This document shows positions 10,101 to 16,730 of a stretch of DNA of 46,558 nucleotides, one piece after another. Under the pieces are notes generated by a model. The model searched no databases, was not told the DNA's origin, and saw only the letters and a list, made by a program, of their open reading frames with translations. The number at the start of each line of letters is the position of its first letter. Position 1 is the first letter of the stretch. Both the position numbers and the translations under genes were made by a program. The stretch is from Candidatus Poribacteria bacterium (GTDB taxonomy: Bacteria; Poribacteria; WGA-4E; WGA-3G): the NCBI GenBank assembly GCA_007571305.1, contig RKRR01000142.1, positions 1 to 46,558 on the forward strand. Direction: 5' to 3'.

Positions 10101-10911
10101 GAAAAGCTTCACTGTTAACACGAATGCAAACTTCACCGCTACTGAATCGTATCGGCAACTTGAATCCGGGCTATCAATGTTAGAAATCTATTCACTTGCG
10201 GAGGATGCGAAGGAACGGACGAATTCTCGACGCAGTAGTCGTTACACAGTACGGAGCTCAGTAGACCCATGGAATTGGGCATCTTTCGGAACAAACGTCA
10301 GCACCTCCGACAGCTTCAGGAAAAGTTCAGGTACGACCTACGTCCAGAACACTAACGCGTATGAAGCCGACGTAAAACTGAAAGCACGAGAAACTTCCAG
10401 TTTCCAACTCCGCTATAGTTATACAACGCGAAATAACGGGACGCTGGACGCTTTACTCGGCGATAGCAAAGCACACACTCCCTCACTGAGTTGGATACAG
10501 ACATGGGGCAAAGAGACCCGGACATCGTTGGGTGTACGGACTACGATTCGGGACCAACTCAGGAGCGGTATTCAGAGCAACGCGATCATCGTTACGCCAA
10601 ATTTGAGCGTCGACTATAGATACAGTACTGAAAATGGCATACGGATACCATTTTTCGGTAGAATTCCCCTGAAACACGATCTCGATCTAACGAATACCCT
10701 CTCTTGGGCTATCCGAAGAGAACAGTATGGAGCGAACCTTGAGGAGCGTTCAGAAAGGTATGAGACAACGCTACGCGTCGGTTACAAAGTCAGCACCCAT
10801 ATCACAGCGAATTTTCATCTCGGCCTTAGCTACAACCACGATAGGGTTGAAGAAGGCAGAGACTTCCTCTCCATTGCGACCGCACTCACCGTCCGCGGCG
10901 AAATTCAGTAG
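4177..10911 (+). CDS. SprA/Sov-like giant outer-membrane protein (type IX secretion translocon homologue)
   Basis: The 2244-residue product starts with GTG, preceded by AGGA at 6-base spacing. An export signal lies near residues 22-42 (LLKTGIILIIVLC). SprA-family traits in order are: LSLPNTRFLNINRNLFGLEG with the following test-of-fit strands; repeated segments such as YNIDYETGEIEFLSPV and NSETVRLNGQLLTRDTDYM followed by VGTIRFF; the ILDSEDLNGDGVLDTIDAYF segment; and a long C-terminal run of amphipathic beta strands ending the chain. SprA is the very large outer-membrane barrel that exports cargo in the type IX system of Bacteroidetes. Unusual are two Gly/Tyr/Ser-rich tracts (about residues 190-325 and 785-850), four DxNxDGxxD calcium-type loops, and two Gln/Ser-rich inserts derived from DNA repeats (about 1465-1506 and 1875-1916). 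No gldKLMN-type genes are next to it. The family call is from remembered motifs, so moderate certainty. Confidence 0.75.
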   Translation: MQIHFFLNFGNQLTLRINRLHPLLKTGIILIIVLCSTSEIALTRIAEEETEPKKQIQTDPTTPDNRSAALDSDAPKTPPVNQRSTGFGLFTRNPFDNDSESKHFIWQEEKEQSEVPDQAEEKDLLIQPYLDSLRRWRNPPDLADFNNLYDWKPKPQRDEKGIALPMDSNLRITGLQSVTVEANKTHYFGEGDLNRYGGYGYGGGYGSYSSGLDLGLTSSYGYDDFGYGSSGFGGGYGSGFGSSYGSSYGSSYGGYSGYGSSGVPRASGFNLRQIQQFGLHGRVGKRTHIAVDYSAGGSGFGSGGYGGGYGGYGGGYGGGYGIGGTKEQKIKIWYEGTPESIIKTVSFGDITLSLPNTRFLNINRNLFGLEGVFEWKNTRLTAFGSRSKGIREVRTFRGQSRRAGGGYGYGPRGIQIPDTNYVKNRFYHIQEDEDGQLHDAHLPIKSGSEQIFIDDGVVGNNQGGQRTSRGYFNPQFSGQDYNIDYETGEIEFLSPVSANYTIIVAYEYLGEGGGTVGNTENVFVDENGDGRIDEEGEEIGYVVLKEKGFRGTEATHVYSLGNRNINPRDFTLTIIRQGQNETFQTNTRSVPYIEIFGLDQNSDGIVDAQFIDYDRGLLRFPTTDPFEINDAGHPYYAYRDSLNNTAIYLEGRRTDAQIYTIIADYAYQSETYNVGLFVIPNSETVRLNGQLLTRDTDYMMLYEVGTIRFFRQLDEFDEIVVEFEKTPFGGSSQQAVAGVWLEYSHKPKPKSDREQSLEDRFNRLGGIQTMDGDILGEGTDAFGQGLSGGFQRRGRSVGGFGSSSRFGRGGFGGGFGGSRFGGGYGGYSSLGGRSRSYYGSYGGSMNYFNPVFQKGFSVSTGYILNTGQRPAEIPDVNSVPNRLQAFNVNTSFGREFNVAGILNRLPFIQMRNLPLSLDFSGEAAYSHNNPNSIGVALIDSMEGAKESTTIPTLKYNWKPSSVPHVLENTATPSGDPTYRVIPTHENRAVFNVVLKDKNETEAIGNYMRNRDVPASSIQPLSLSTEERLIMEVGYNFTDVIAEWGGFSNGLSASGADYSERGFVEIWMRVQGDDTVTLHLNLGVVNEDVDADERLDSEDLPETLTDINGDGSIDALDLDLENLSDIDRYRGNGALDTGEDVGWGLNGPLERTSIGVGNQILDSEDLNGDGVLDTIDAYFEIEIPLNEIPKEWVKSKNANGWMFLSIPLSKFTPAGSRLPSLVFVQHFRFWLSKNAPGNVAGLLQWADIEIVGNKWKQGVITRSRSQLTSGSITNTPALGGGGETLSTSTIVEDTLEKFIVGTRDNFSYDAYQSAYLDIEDNELFKKLHPFTATSLGFQTQQQREQTLSLEYYLFPGSYGVTSKQLKGLTQSEGQDFSKHDTLRLWLYGDKSDTTFVLQLAPTVRTGYRSSFYGSDPFVDQTQQEEDINIFENLTDYYEYTVLIDFEGWQLIEIDLRDLRRNDYPDVVASNQQSAVSSQQEDVTSPESLPTESQQPTTESDNPDGQPDGFTIRGTNSTRLSIKNIGGILLGIRNDTGREISGEIWVNEIHLGDPLVRAGWARRGNMSVSLGRIAKLRGGYASQDKDFESGAGEVGRQRLSSRGYSTTNNDFNIDADVTLFPWLPIRYGIRHQDTETESQRGSYSSFQSGKSEIRTRDISVQFIQNPYPNLGFAYNYQDFWNERQGTQISHLYTGNFRYELGSKIGVNAQYRHEDILAKPETATETSSGTSTSFYSYGYGRNRDEKTDSGTITFNISPTSIFSLNPSYDVRRTLERREDSSSALASNITTEAGTPASEEEESTEDIKWSIAEREHRLSLTPRLNRDLLGMRPTVTSRMSFRENWFREQKNASLNGNISFGVNLRVQKWFGWLLREKAPETAVSNQQLAVNGASENQQSPTETDSHSSEDPQLKTDNYNERLRENGIDETQIQELEENRGDWIERDKSESPLAGMETGNIETQAGAAPGVKDGILSRTLKSFTVNTNANFTATESYRQLESGLSMLEIYSLAEDAKERTNSRRSSRYTVRSSVDPWNWASFGTNVSTSDSFRKSSGTTYVQNTNAYEADVKLKARETSSFQLRYSYTTRNNGTLDALLGDSKAHTPSLSWIQTWGKETRTSLGVRTTIRDQLRSGIQSNAIIVTPNLSVDYRYSTENGIRIPFFGRIPLKHDLDLTNTLSWAIRREQYGANLEERSERYETTLRVGYKVSTHITANFHLGLSYNHDRVEEGRDFLSIATALTVRGEIQ
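8577..8608. repeat. Heptamer-type CAGCAGTTAGTAGTC repeat inside the SprA-like gene
   Basis: The coding sequence here reads as near-tandem AGCAATCAGCAGTCAGCAGT units, the same kind of sequence found between genes at 28263 and 36171. It is translated in frame as SNQQSAVSSQQ, in a low-complexity linker. Confidence 0.7.
9808..9918. repeat. Second heptamer-type repeat insert inside the SprA-like gene
   Basis: The left end (9808-9838) reads GCAGTTAGCAATCAGCAGTT and on; the right end (9899-9918) reads AACTGAAAACTGATAACT. These are the two end types of the intergenic element at 36171-36265, suggesting that a whole short element entered in frame, giving a Gln/Ser/Glu-rich linker of about 40 residues. 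Confidence 0.6.
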
Positions 10912-11157
10912 ACAAAAACCACAGGTTATAAGGAACGTTCTGATAGGTTCGGTTGAACGGGAGTCTACTTAAAAACCATACAAGCATAGAAAAAATTGGA
11001 AAGAAAAGCGATTTGTGATATAGTAGTTTTCGGTTATCAGTTAAAGAAACACTTGTGGAGGTTACCTGATGTGCACTGCCACGAACCCTTAACTGACTAC
11101 TTTAACTATAAACCTGTCTTCTACATCTTCAAAGGCACAAGTTTATGGTTAAAGCTA
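10912..11157. other. Gene-free spacer downstream of the SprA-like gene
   Basis: No credible gene or terminator is seen. The phrase GGTTATCAGTTAAAGAAA at about 11033-11050 resembles the left end of the element at 14203, so the stretch probably contains another decayed copy of that family, running up to the MITE at 11158. Confidence 0.4.
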
Positions 11158-11314
11158 ACCCAAGTTGCCAATTATGTAGCATAACTTGTGAGGTTGTGTA
11201 GCTTAAGCACGCAGAGTAACGGTTTCCTACACTACGGAATACCTCCGAATCATGAAACCTTTTCAGTGAAAAATGGGACGGGATGCCTAAAATCTTGTGA
11301 GGAACAACTTGGGT
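11158..11314. mobile_element. MITE-like element, family M, diverged copy E
   Basis: This 157-bp stretch has termini ACCCAAGTTGC and ACAACTTGGGT, the same ends as copies A and D. Flanks are TAAAGCTA and TAAAATTA, a degraded direct repeat (6 of 8). The inside holds diverged forms of the family sequence in inverse orientation (GTAGCATAACTTGTGAGGTT). Confidence 0.6.
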
Positions 11315-11323
11315 TAAAATTAT

Positions 11324-11444
11324 CAGGACTTACGCAATTTTGACCATCTGACGCTTTGTAAGAAGGAGAACCCTAAAAAAAACACAGATGTTCTCGTGGC
11401 ACAACCTAACAGGTTATGCTACAAAAGAGCAGCAGGCGTAAGCC
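11324..11444. mobile_element. MITE-like element, family F, copy 1
   Basis: About 120 bp, beginning CAGGACTTACGCAATTTTGA and ending GCAGGCGTAAGCC; ends are imperfect inverted repeats around CTTACGC. Two more copies lie at 18492 and 34851. AATTAT flanks both sides, a possible target duplication. Its end is only about 24 bases before the GH2 start codon. A longer reading frame into this element upstream of the GH2 gene is not believed. Confidence 0.75.
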
Positions 11445-11467
11445 ATAATTATAAAAAAAGGAAAAGT

Positions 11468-14200
11468 ATGAGAGGCAACAATACAGACATACCTCGCCCA
11501 GAGTATCCGCGTCCGGATTTTCAACGTGGAACGTCAGAAGGCATTGATTGGATCTGTCTGAATGGTACATGGGAATTCGCTTTTGACCCCGACGATACCG
11601 GCGAACAAAATCAATGGTTTGCCCTGGGGAAACACCCAAGCAAAAACACTGCTGATTCCCCATGGACATTGCAAATACAGGTCCCTTACCCTTGGGAAAG
11701 CCTTGCGGCATGGGGTGACGAAGAACAAGCAGATAACGCAACCTACTTAAGCAAGAGCGCATATCTTAATCCCGAAGAGGTCACCTGTGGTGGTTTGGAC
11801 CGCGAAGGAAATTACCGAGACGAACCGAGACACACAATCGGGTGGTATCGCAAAACCGTCTCTATCCCTGAGAATTGGGGTGATAAACGAGTTATTTTGA
11901 AATTTGGTGCCGTCGATTGGGAAACGACCGTCTGGGTGAACGGTCAAATCATCGGGAAGCACGATAACGGGTACCTCCCCTTCGAATTTGATATCACAGA
12001 GGCACTGATACCCGGGGAACCTGCCCGTATCGTTATTCGGGCTTACGACGCACAGGACCACGGAGAGCAACTCGCTGGCAAGCAGATAGGTTGGTATGTT
12101 CGTACCAGCGGTATCTGGCAATCTGTTTATTTAGAACCGAGAAACGAAACGTACATCACGCAGTGCCACATCACACCCGACATCGACAACGGCTCTGCTA
12201 CATTCGCTGTTAAGGTAGATGGACACACAGAAAATACAGGACTCAATCTACGTTGGACGTGCGACGGACTGGGCGGGACAGTTGAAGTTTCTGGAAGTGA
12301 TACACACTGGACAATGACTCTCCCTCCAGAACAACTCCGCTTGTGGGATGTAGACACTCCAAATCTCTACGATGTGACGCTTGAATTGCTGAGGGAAAAC
12401 ACTGTTGTTGATAGAATATTCACCTACTTCGGAATGCGGAAGGTTTCGATTGCGAAAGCCCCAGGTGGAGATTACCAGTATATCTATCTCAACAATCGTC
12501 CTATCTATCTGCTGGGTGCGCTTAATCAGTCCTTTAATCCGGAAGGCGTGTATACGTTCTTGACAGATGAAGCGATTCGCAGAGACATCGAACGCGCAAA
12601 AGAATTCGGATTCAACTTCCTCCGACTCCACATCAAGGTAGATGAACCTCGTCTCTACTATTGGGCTGACAAGTTGGGTTTGCTCTTTATGTCCGACATC
12701 CCGAATTTCGGCGATTATACGGAGAAATCGAAGTCACGATTTGAGCAAACGCTCCGCGGAAATATTGCGCGTGACTACAACCATCCATCAATCATCTCAT
12801 GGTGCAACTTTAACGAAACTTGGGGACTCGGGAGCAGGGAATACAAGGACATGCACGAGCGGCAAGAATGGGTACGCGAGATGTACCATCTTGCCAAATC
12901 TCTTGATACCACCCGCCTCATTGAGGATAACTCGCCTTGCCTGTACGACCACGTAGAAACAGACATCAATTCGTGGCACTTCTACATTAACGATTATGAA
13001 CAAGCGAAAGAACACATCGCCAACGTTGTGAAAGAAACATATCCCGGTTCAACGTTCAATTACGTCGGTGGTAATGTCCAGAACGATGCTCCACTGATTA
13101 ATAGTGAATACGGTGGTATTTCAGCAGGCGCGGGGGATAAAGATGTTTCATGGTGTTTCAAATACCTTACCAATGAACTCCGCCTCCATCCGAAAATCTG
13201 TGGTTACGTCTATACCGAGTTGCAGGACATTGAGTGGGAACACAACGGTTTCATGAACTATGACCGGTCGATAAAGGCATTCGGATACGACTACCTTGAT
13301 ATCAACACCTTAGATTTTATTGCTATTGATTATCCACCTGGGACAACAGTTACACCAGGTGAGAGGATAAACGCTGATATCTATACGAGCCATTTCTCAC
13401 ACAAAACCATCACAAACGCAACACTCCATTGGCAATTGGATACGATGTCAGTAACTGGAGACATTACACGTGGACGTGTTTCAGGAAACGTTGATATTCC
13501 ATTTCCGCAGTACCACGTGCAAAATGTGCATCAGCTTGAACTGACGATGCCTGATGTTCACCCTGCGGTCGGGACGCTCCACGTCTGGGTGACAGATGGC
13601 ACTGGTTCTGTTGTCGCCCGTAATTTCATCAATTTCGAGCATTTCATTGAAAATCATCCAACAGTTGAATCAAGCGACTCAGGGTTAGTCAACATCAGTT
13701 ACGCCCCTGGAGACGCGTCCCAATTGTCTTGGAATGAAGCAACAAGTAACGAACACCTATTCTCCGCAGAGGGAAGCGGGTACATTGAATATGAGATTTC
13801 ATTACCAGACGGGATCGCCCCAACAAATCCCGTAGGGATGGAACTGATCTTTGAAGCATCCAGCTCAAACGGTGGTGCGCGTCAAACGGAATCTGAAAAA
13901 CACCCATCCGATGTGACAATTTTCGCCAACGGCGTTGAAGTTGAGACGATCCGCATTCCCGACTGTCCGGCAGATGCTCGCGGTGTGCTCTCTTATATCC
14001 ACGGGCAGCCAGGCAACTACGGATATCTTTACAGTGTCAAAGTAGACCCACTCAAGGTTCGTAACGGTGGGTCAGACACAGACACATTAACTGTCCGCTA
14101 TGAAGTCAAATCGGACGCGAAAGCGAAAGGTGGGATCGCACTCTACGGCTCCCGTATGGGCAGATACCCGACTGGCCCCCGTCTGCTCATTCACCCTTAA
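11468..14200 (+). CDS. Glycoside hydrolase family 2 (beta-galactosidase/glucuronidase-like)
   Basis: The 910-residue enzyme shows the GH2 order: N-terminal sugar-binding jelly roll (WICLNGTWEFAFDPDD, then VPYPWES and GWYRKTVSIPENW), immunoglobulin-like domain, and TIM barrel. The acid/base glutamate is E450 in NFNETWG and the likely nucleophile is E547 in INSEYGG. A further C-terminal beta domain (about 770-910) resembles a galactose-binding module. No signal peptide is seen, which suggests cytoplasmic action on imported oligosaccharides. The ATG at 11468 has AAGGA nearby; upstream in-frame codons belong to a MITE. The exact sugar is not predictable. The 2-hydroxyacid dehydrogenase follows 116 bases later and may be co-transcribed. 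Confidence 0.88.
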   Translation: MRGNNTDIPRPEYPRPDFQRGTSEGIDWICLNGTWEFAFDPDDTGEQNQWFALGKHPSKNTADSPWTLQIQVPYPWESLAAWGDEEQADNATYLSKSAYLNPEEVTCGGLDREGNYRDEPRHTIGWYRKTVSIPENWGDKRVILKFGAVDWETTVWVNGQIIGKHDNGYLPFEFDITEALIPGEPARIVIRAYDAQDHGEQLAGKQIGWYVRTSGIWQSVYLEPRNETYITQCHITPDIDNGSATFAVKVDGHTENTGLNLRWTCDGLGGTVEVSGSDTHWTMTLPPEQLRLWDVDTPNLYDVTLELLRENTVVDRIFTYFGMRKVSIAKAPGGDYQYIYLNNRPIYLLGALNQSFNPEGVYTFLTDEAIRRDIERAKEFGFNFLRLHIKVDEPRLYYWADKLGLLFMSDIPNFGDYTEKSKSRFEQTLRGNIARDYNHPSIISWCNFNETWGLGSREYKDMHERQEWVREMYHLAKSLDTTRLIEDNSPCLYDHVETDINSWHFYINDYEQAKEHIANVVKETYPGSTFNYVGGNVQNDAPLINSEYGGISAGAGDKDVSWCFKYLTNELRLHPKICGYVYTELQDIEWEHNGFMNYDRSIKAFGYDYLDINTLDFIAIDYPPGTTVTPGERINADIYTSHFSHKTITNATLHWQLDTMSVTGDITRGRVSGNVDIPFPQYHVQNVHQLELTMPDVHPAVGTLHVWVTDGTGSVVARNFINFEHFIENHPTVESSDSGLVNISYAPGDASQLSWNEATSNEHLFSAEGSGYIEYEISLPDGIAPTNPVGMELIFEASSSNGGARQTESEKHPSDVTIFANGVEVETIRIPDCPADARGVLSYIHGQPGNYGYLYSVKVDPLKVRNGGSDTDTLTVRYEVKSDAKAKGGIALYGSRMGRYPTGPRLLIHP

Positions 14201-14202
14201 TG

Positions 14203-14316
14203 GTTATCGGTTAAAGAGGTAACCTCATACTGAGAAAGGAACAAGGAGTTGGAAGTTTATCGGAAGATGCTCGCGTCACACGAGACGTAACCGATAACTG
14301 ACAACTGACAACTATT
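14203..14316. repeat. Inverted-repeat element, family H, ending at a start codon
   Basis: Perfect 11-bp inverted repeats GTTATCGGTTA (14203-14213) and TAACCGATAAC (14288-14298), followed by ACTGACAACTGACAACT. The element fills the whole gap between the GH2 gene and the next gene, whose ATG (14317) directly follows it with no Shine-Dalgarno. Confidence 0.75.
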
Positions 14317-15426
14317 ATGGCAAGTCCCGAATTTGTATTCACACGTTATTCCAACTTAGAGATTTCTTGGCCCTTCGTACACGAACGAATGGTAAGCCGA
14401 TTAGAAGAATTAGGTGTCACACTCGTTCTCAACACAGATAGTCGAGACCCTCTTCATAAACAGGTTGACTTAAGCGAAACCATCGGAATATCCCATTTCG
14501 GCGGAAATCTGACCGAAGACTGTATCGCAGCAGCCCCAAAATTGAAAGTTCTCGGAGCGATGACCGACAACTCTGGACACGGTATCCCATATCAAGCACT
14601 TCAGGCACGTGGTATCCCTGTGATTGAATCGACACGAGCGTGGTCGCAATCTGTAGCAGAATGCGCTTTCGGTCTTGCACTGTCTTCGCTGCGTCGGACA
14701 GCACAATGGCACCTGCGGATGGCACAGGGTGAAAAACTCTGGGATTGGGAGAACCCGATGTGGGGTTCATTAAACGCCCGTGAAAGCGGCGCGCCTCTCG
14801 ATAAACTCCCCGCCGCACATCAGTTCTGTGATGATCCAGATTTTGTTAACGGGGACCTCGGTACAAAAAACATAGGTGTTATCGGACTCGGGCAAATCGG
14901 CGGAAAGATCGCAAAATGGTGCAGTGTTTTTGGAGCGAAAGTGATGGGTTTCGATCCGTATGTTTCGGACGAACTGCTCCAAGAATGGAACGTGCAACGC
15001 GCCGATATGGACACGGTCGCTGATAACTCGGATATCGTTTTTGTCGCCGTTCCACCAACACCTTCAGCCAAACATCTGTTGAATCGAGAACGGATCTACC
15101 ACCTGCGGAAGGGTAGTTTGGTTGTAGTGATTACGCGTGCGTTTGCCGTTGACATGGATGCATTACGAGAACGGATTGTGAAAGATGAACTCGCAGGGGC
15201 ATTCGACGTCTACGACATTGAACCGGTACCTGTCGATGATGAATTACGCAACCGGGACAATGTTGTTCACACACCACACATCGCAGGTAGAACGGAAGAT
15301 TCCAATTTACGTGTGGCAGATATGACAGTAGACGATTTCGTGCGGGTCCTAAACGGCGAGGCACCCATCGGCGCGTTGACACCGAAAGCGGTTGAGGTGA
15401 GAACTTCACCCACCCCGGGTCAATAG
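14317..15426 (+). CDS. D-isomer-specific 2-hydroxyacid dehydrogenase
   Basis: A 369-residue cytoplasmic NAD-dependent dehydrogenase that would interconvert a 2-hydroxy acid and a 2-keto acid. The nucleotide-binding loop is GVIGLGQIGGKI (glycines 190, 192, 195) followed by GFDPYVSDE with the NAD-selective aspartate. Catalytic residues fit the family: R274 (VITRAF), E302 (YDIEPVP) and H321 (VHTPHIAG). The phrase WSQSVAECAFGLALSSLR covers the usual substrate-domain helix. Length is slightly above the usual 310-340 because of an insert near residues 140-180. Substrate (phosphoglycerate, glycerate, lactate or other) is not decided. The start follows the family H repeat. Confidence 0.88.
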   Translation: MASPEFVFTRYSNLEISWPFVHERMVSRLEELGVTLVLNTDSRDPLHKQVDLSETIGISHFGGNLTEDCIAAAPKLKVLGAMTDNSGHGIPYQALQARGIPVIESTRAWSQSVAECAFGLALSSLRRTAQWHLRMAQGEKLWDWENPMWGSLNARESGAPLDKLPAAHQFCDDPDFVNGDLGTKNIGVIGLGQIGGKIAKWCSVFGAKVMGFDPYVSDELLQEWNVQRADMDTVADNSDIVFVAVPPTPSAKHLLNRERIYHLRKGSLVVVITRAFAVDMDALRERIVKDELAGAFDVYDIEPVPVDDELRNRDNVVHTPHIAGRTEDSNLRVADMTVDDFVRVLNGEAPIGALTPKAVEVRTSPTPGQ

Positions 15427-15437
15427 AATAGCCATCA

Positions 15438-15462
15438 GTAGGGCGAGGTAACCTTGCCCTAC
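15438..15462. repeat. Compact hairpin repeat between genes
   Basis: GTAGGGCGAGG and CCTTGCCCTAC form an 11-bp stem (one G-U pair) with a 3-base loop. It has no T-run after it, so it is better seen as a dispersed palindrome than as a terminator. A related palindrome (GCGGGGTTTGTAACCCCG) lies inside the PorU-like signal region near 36362. Confidence 0.6.
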
Positions 15463-15483
15463 GATAACTAACACCCCTAAAAA

Positions 15484-16593
15484 ATGTCACCCAAAACACT
15501 CTATCACAACCTCGTTCGTTCAAACATCGCGGATATGGCACCGTATACGCCGATTGTTCCCTTCGATGTCCTGAGTAAACGCCTCGGCATTCCTGCGGAA
15601 GATATCGTAAAACTTGATGCGAACGAGAATCCTTATGGGCCCTCCCCTTCTGTCTACCGCGCGCTTGCCAATGAAAAAGATTATCACATATATCCAGACC
15701 CGGATAGCACTGCCCTTCGTCAAGCACTGAGCCAGTACACAGGCATTGATGCAACACATATCATCGCTGGACAGGGAGCAGATGAACTGATTGATCTTAT
15801 CGTTAGACTGTTCGTCACCCCTGGAGACACTGTCATCAACTGCCCTCCAACATTTGGAATGTACCGTTTCGACACGGAACTCAACGGGGGCAAAGTGATT
15901 GATGCCGAACGAAAAGCGGATTTTTCCTTAGACACTGAATCAATCGTTGAAATTGCCACTAGTGGCAAAAACACTAAAATTCTCTTTATCACAAGCCCGA
16001 ACAATCCTGACGGTAGTGTTCTCAGTGATGCCCACCTTCGGGAGCTGCTACAGTTGCCCCTAATTGTCGTCTTAGATGAAGCCTATATCGAATTCTCCGG
16101 GGGCAGTCGTGCAGACTGGGTTTTAGAGCATGAAAACTTGGTTGTGCTTCGGACGTTTAGTAAGTGGGCAGGACTTGCAGGGTTACGGGTAGGCTACGGT
16201 ATCTTCCCACACTGGATAATTTCGCACCTGTTGAAGATTAAGCAACCCTACAATGTAAATGTCGCCGGATCAGCCGCGGCATTAGCTTCGCTGGCAGATG
16301 TACGTCAACTACGAGTGAATATCAGGAAAATTGTGGCAGAGCGTGAACACCTCTACTCAGCATTGCGAAATTTTGACTTCTTAGAGCCTTATCCGAGTGA
16401 GGCGAATTTCATCTTGTCAAGGGTTGTTGGAAGAGACGCGGCAGGATTGAAAGCGGCATTAGCGAAAAGCGGCATTCTTATCCGATATTTTAACACACCC
16501 GGCTTACAAGATCACGTCCGGATCAGCGTCGGTAAACCGGCACAGACATCCGTCCTTTTGAGTGCCTTAGAAATCATCAGCGAACAAGCATAG
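15484..16593 (+). CDS. hisC: Histidinol-phosphate aminotransferase
   Basis: A class I/II PLP aminotransferase of 369 residues, the usual HisC length. It converts imidazole-acetol phosphate plus glutamate to histidinol phosphate and 2-oxoglutarate in histidine synthesis. Motifs: KLDANENPYGPS near residue 43, the cofactor-stacking PPTFGMY near 121, SPNNPDG near 171, the PLP aspartate in VVLDEAYIEF near 198, the Schiff-base lysine K227 in RTFSKWAGLAGLR, and a C-terminal arginine in HVRISVG. No other his gene is near, so a broader aminotransferase role cannot be excluded. The ATG lacks a clear ribosome-binding site and follows the hairpin repeat. Confidence 0.88.
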   Translation: MSPKTLYHNLVRSNIADMAPYTPIVPFDVLSKRLGIPAEDIVKLDANENPYGPSPSVYRALANEKDYHIYPDPDSTALRQALSQYTGIDATHIIAGQGADELIDLIVRLFVTPGDTVINCPPTFGMYRFDTELNGGKVIDAERKADFSLDTESIVEIATSGKNTKILFITSPNNPDGSVLSDAHLRELLQLPLIVVLDEAYIEFSGGSRADWVLEHENLVVLRTFSKWAGLAGLRVGYGIFPHWIISHLLKIKQPYNVNVAGSAAALASLADVRQLRVNIRKIVAEREHLYSALRNFDFLEPYPSEANFILSRVVGRDAAGLKAALAKSGILIRYFNTPGLQDHVRISVGKPAQTSVLLSALEIISEQA

Positions 16594-16730
16594 AAACTTA
16601 TATTGAAGTGATAAAGATGTTAACACATCGTTAACACAGCACGTCATGGATAAGCAAAGCACCGAATAGGACACAATATCTTCGCTGATATCATGGATAT
16701 GAGGTAGGGGGAAAAACCGTTGTAGCGATA

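Noticed and set aside
11396..11467. Upstream extension of the GH2 gene by 24 codons
   Set aside because: The extension is read from a family F MITE; the ATG at 11468 has a nearby ribosome-binding site and fits the family start.
16594..16730. TGTTAAC ... GTTAACA palindrome between hisC and ispH as a terminator
   Set aside because: The stem is AT-rich and no T-run follows it on either strand.
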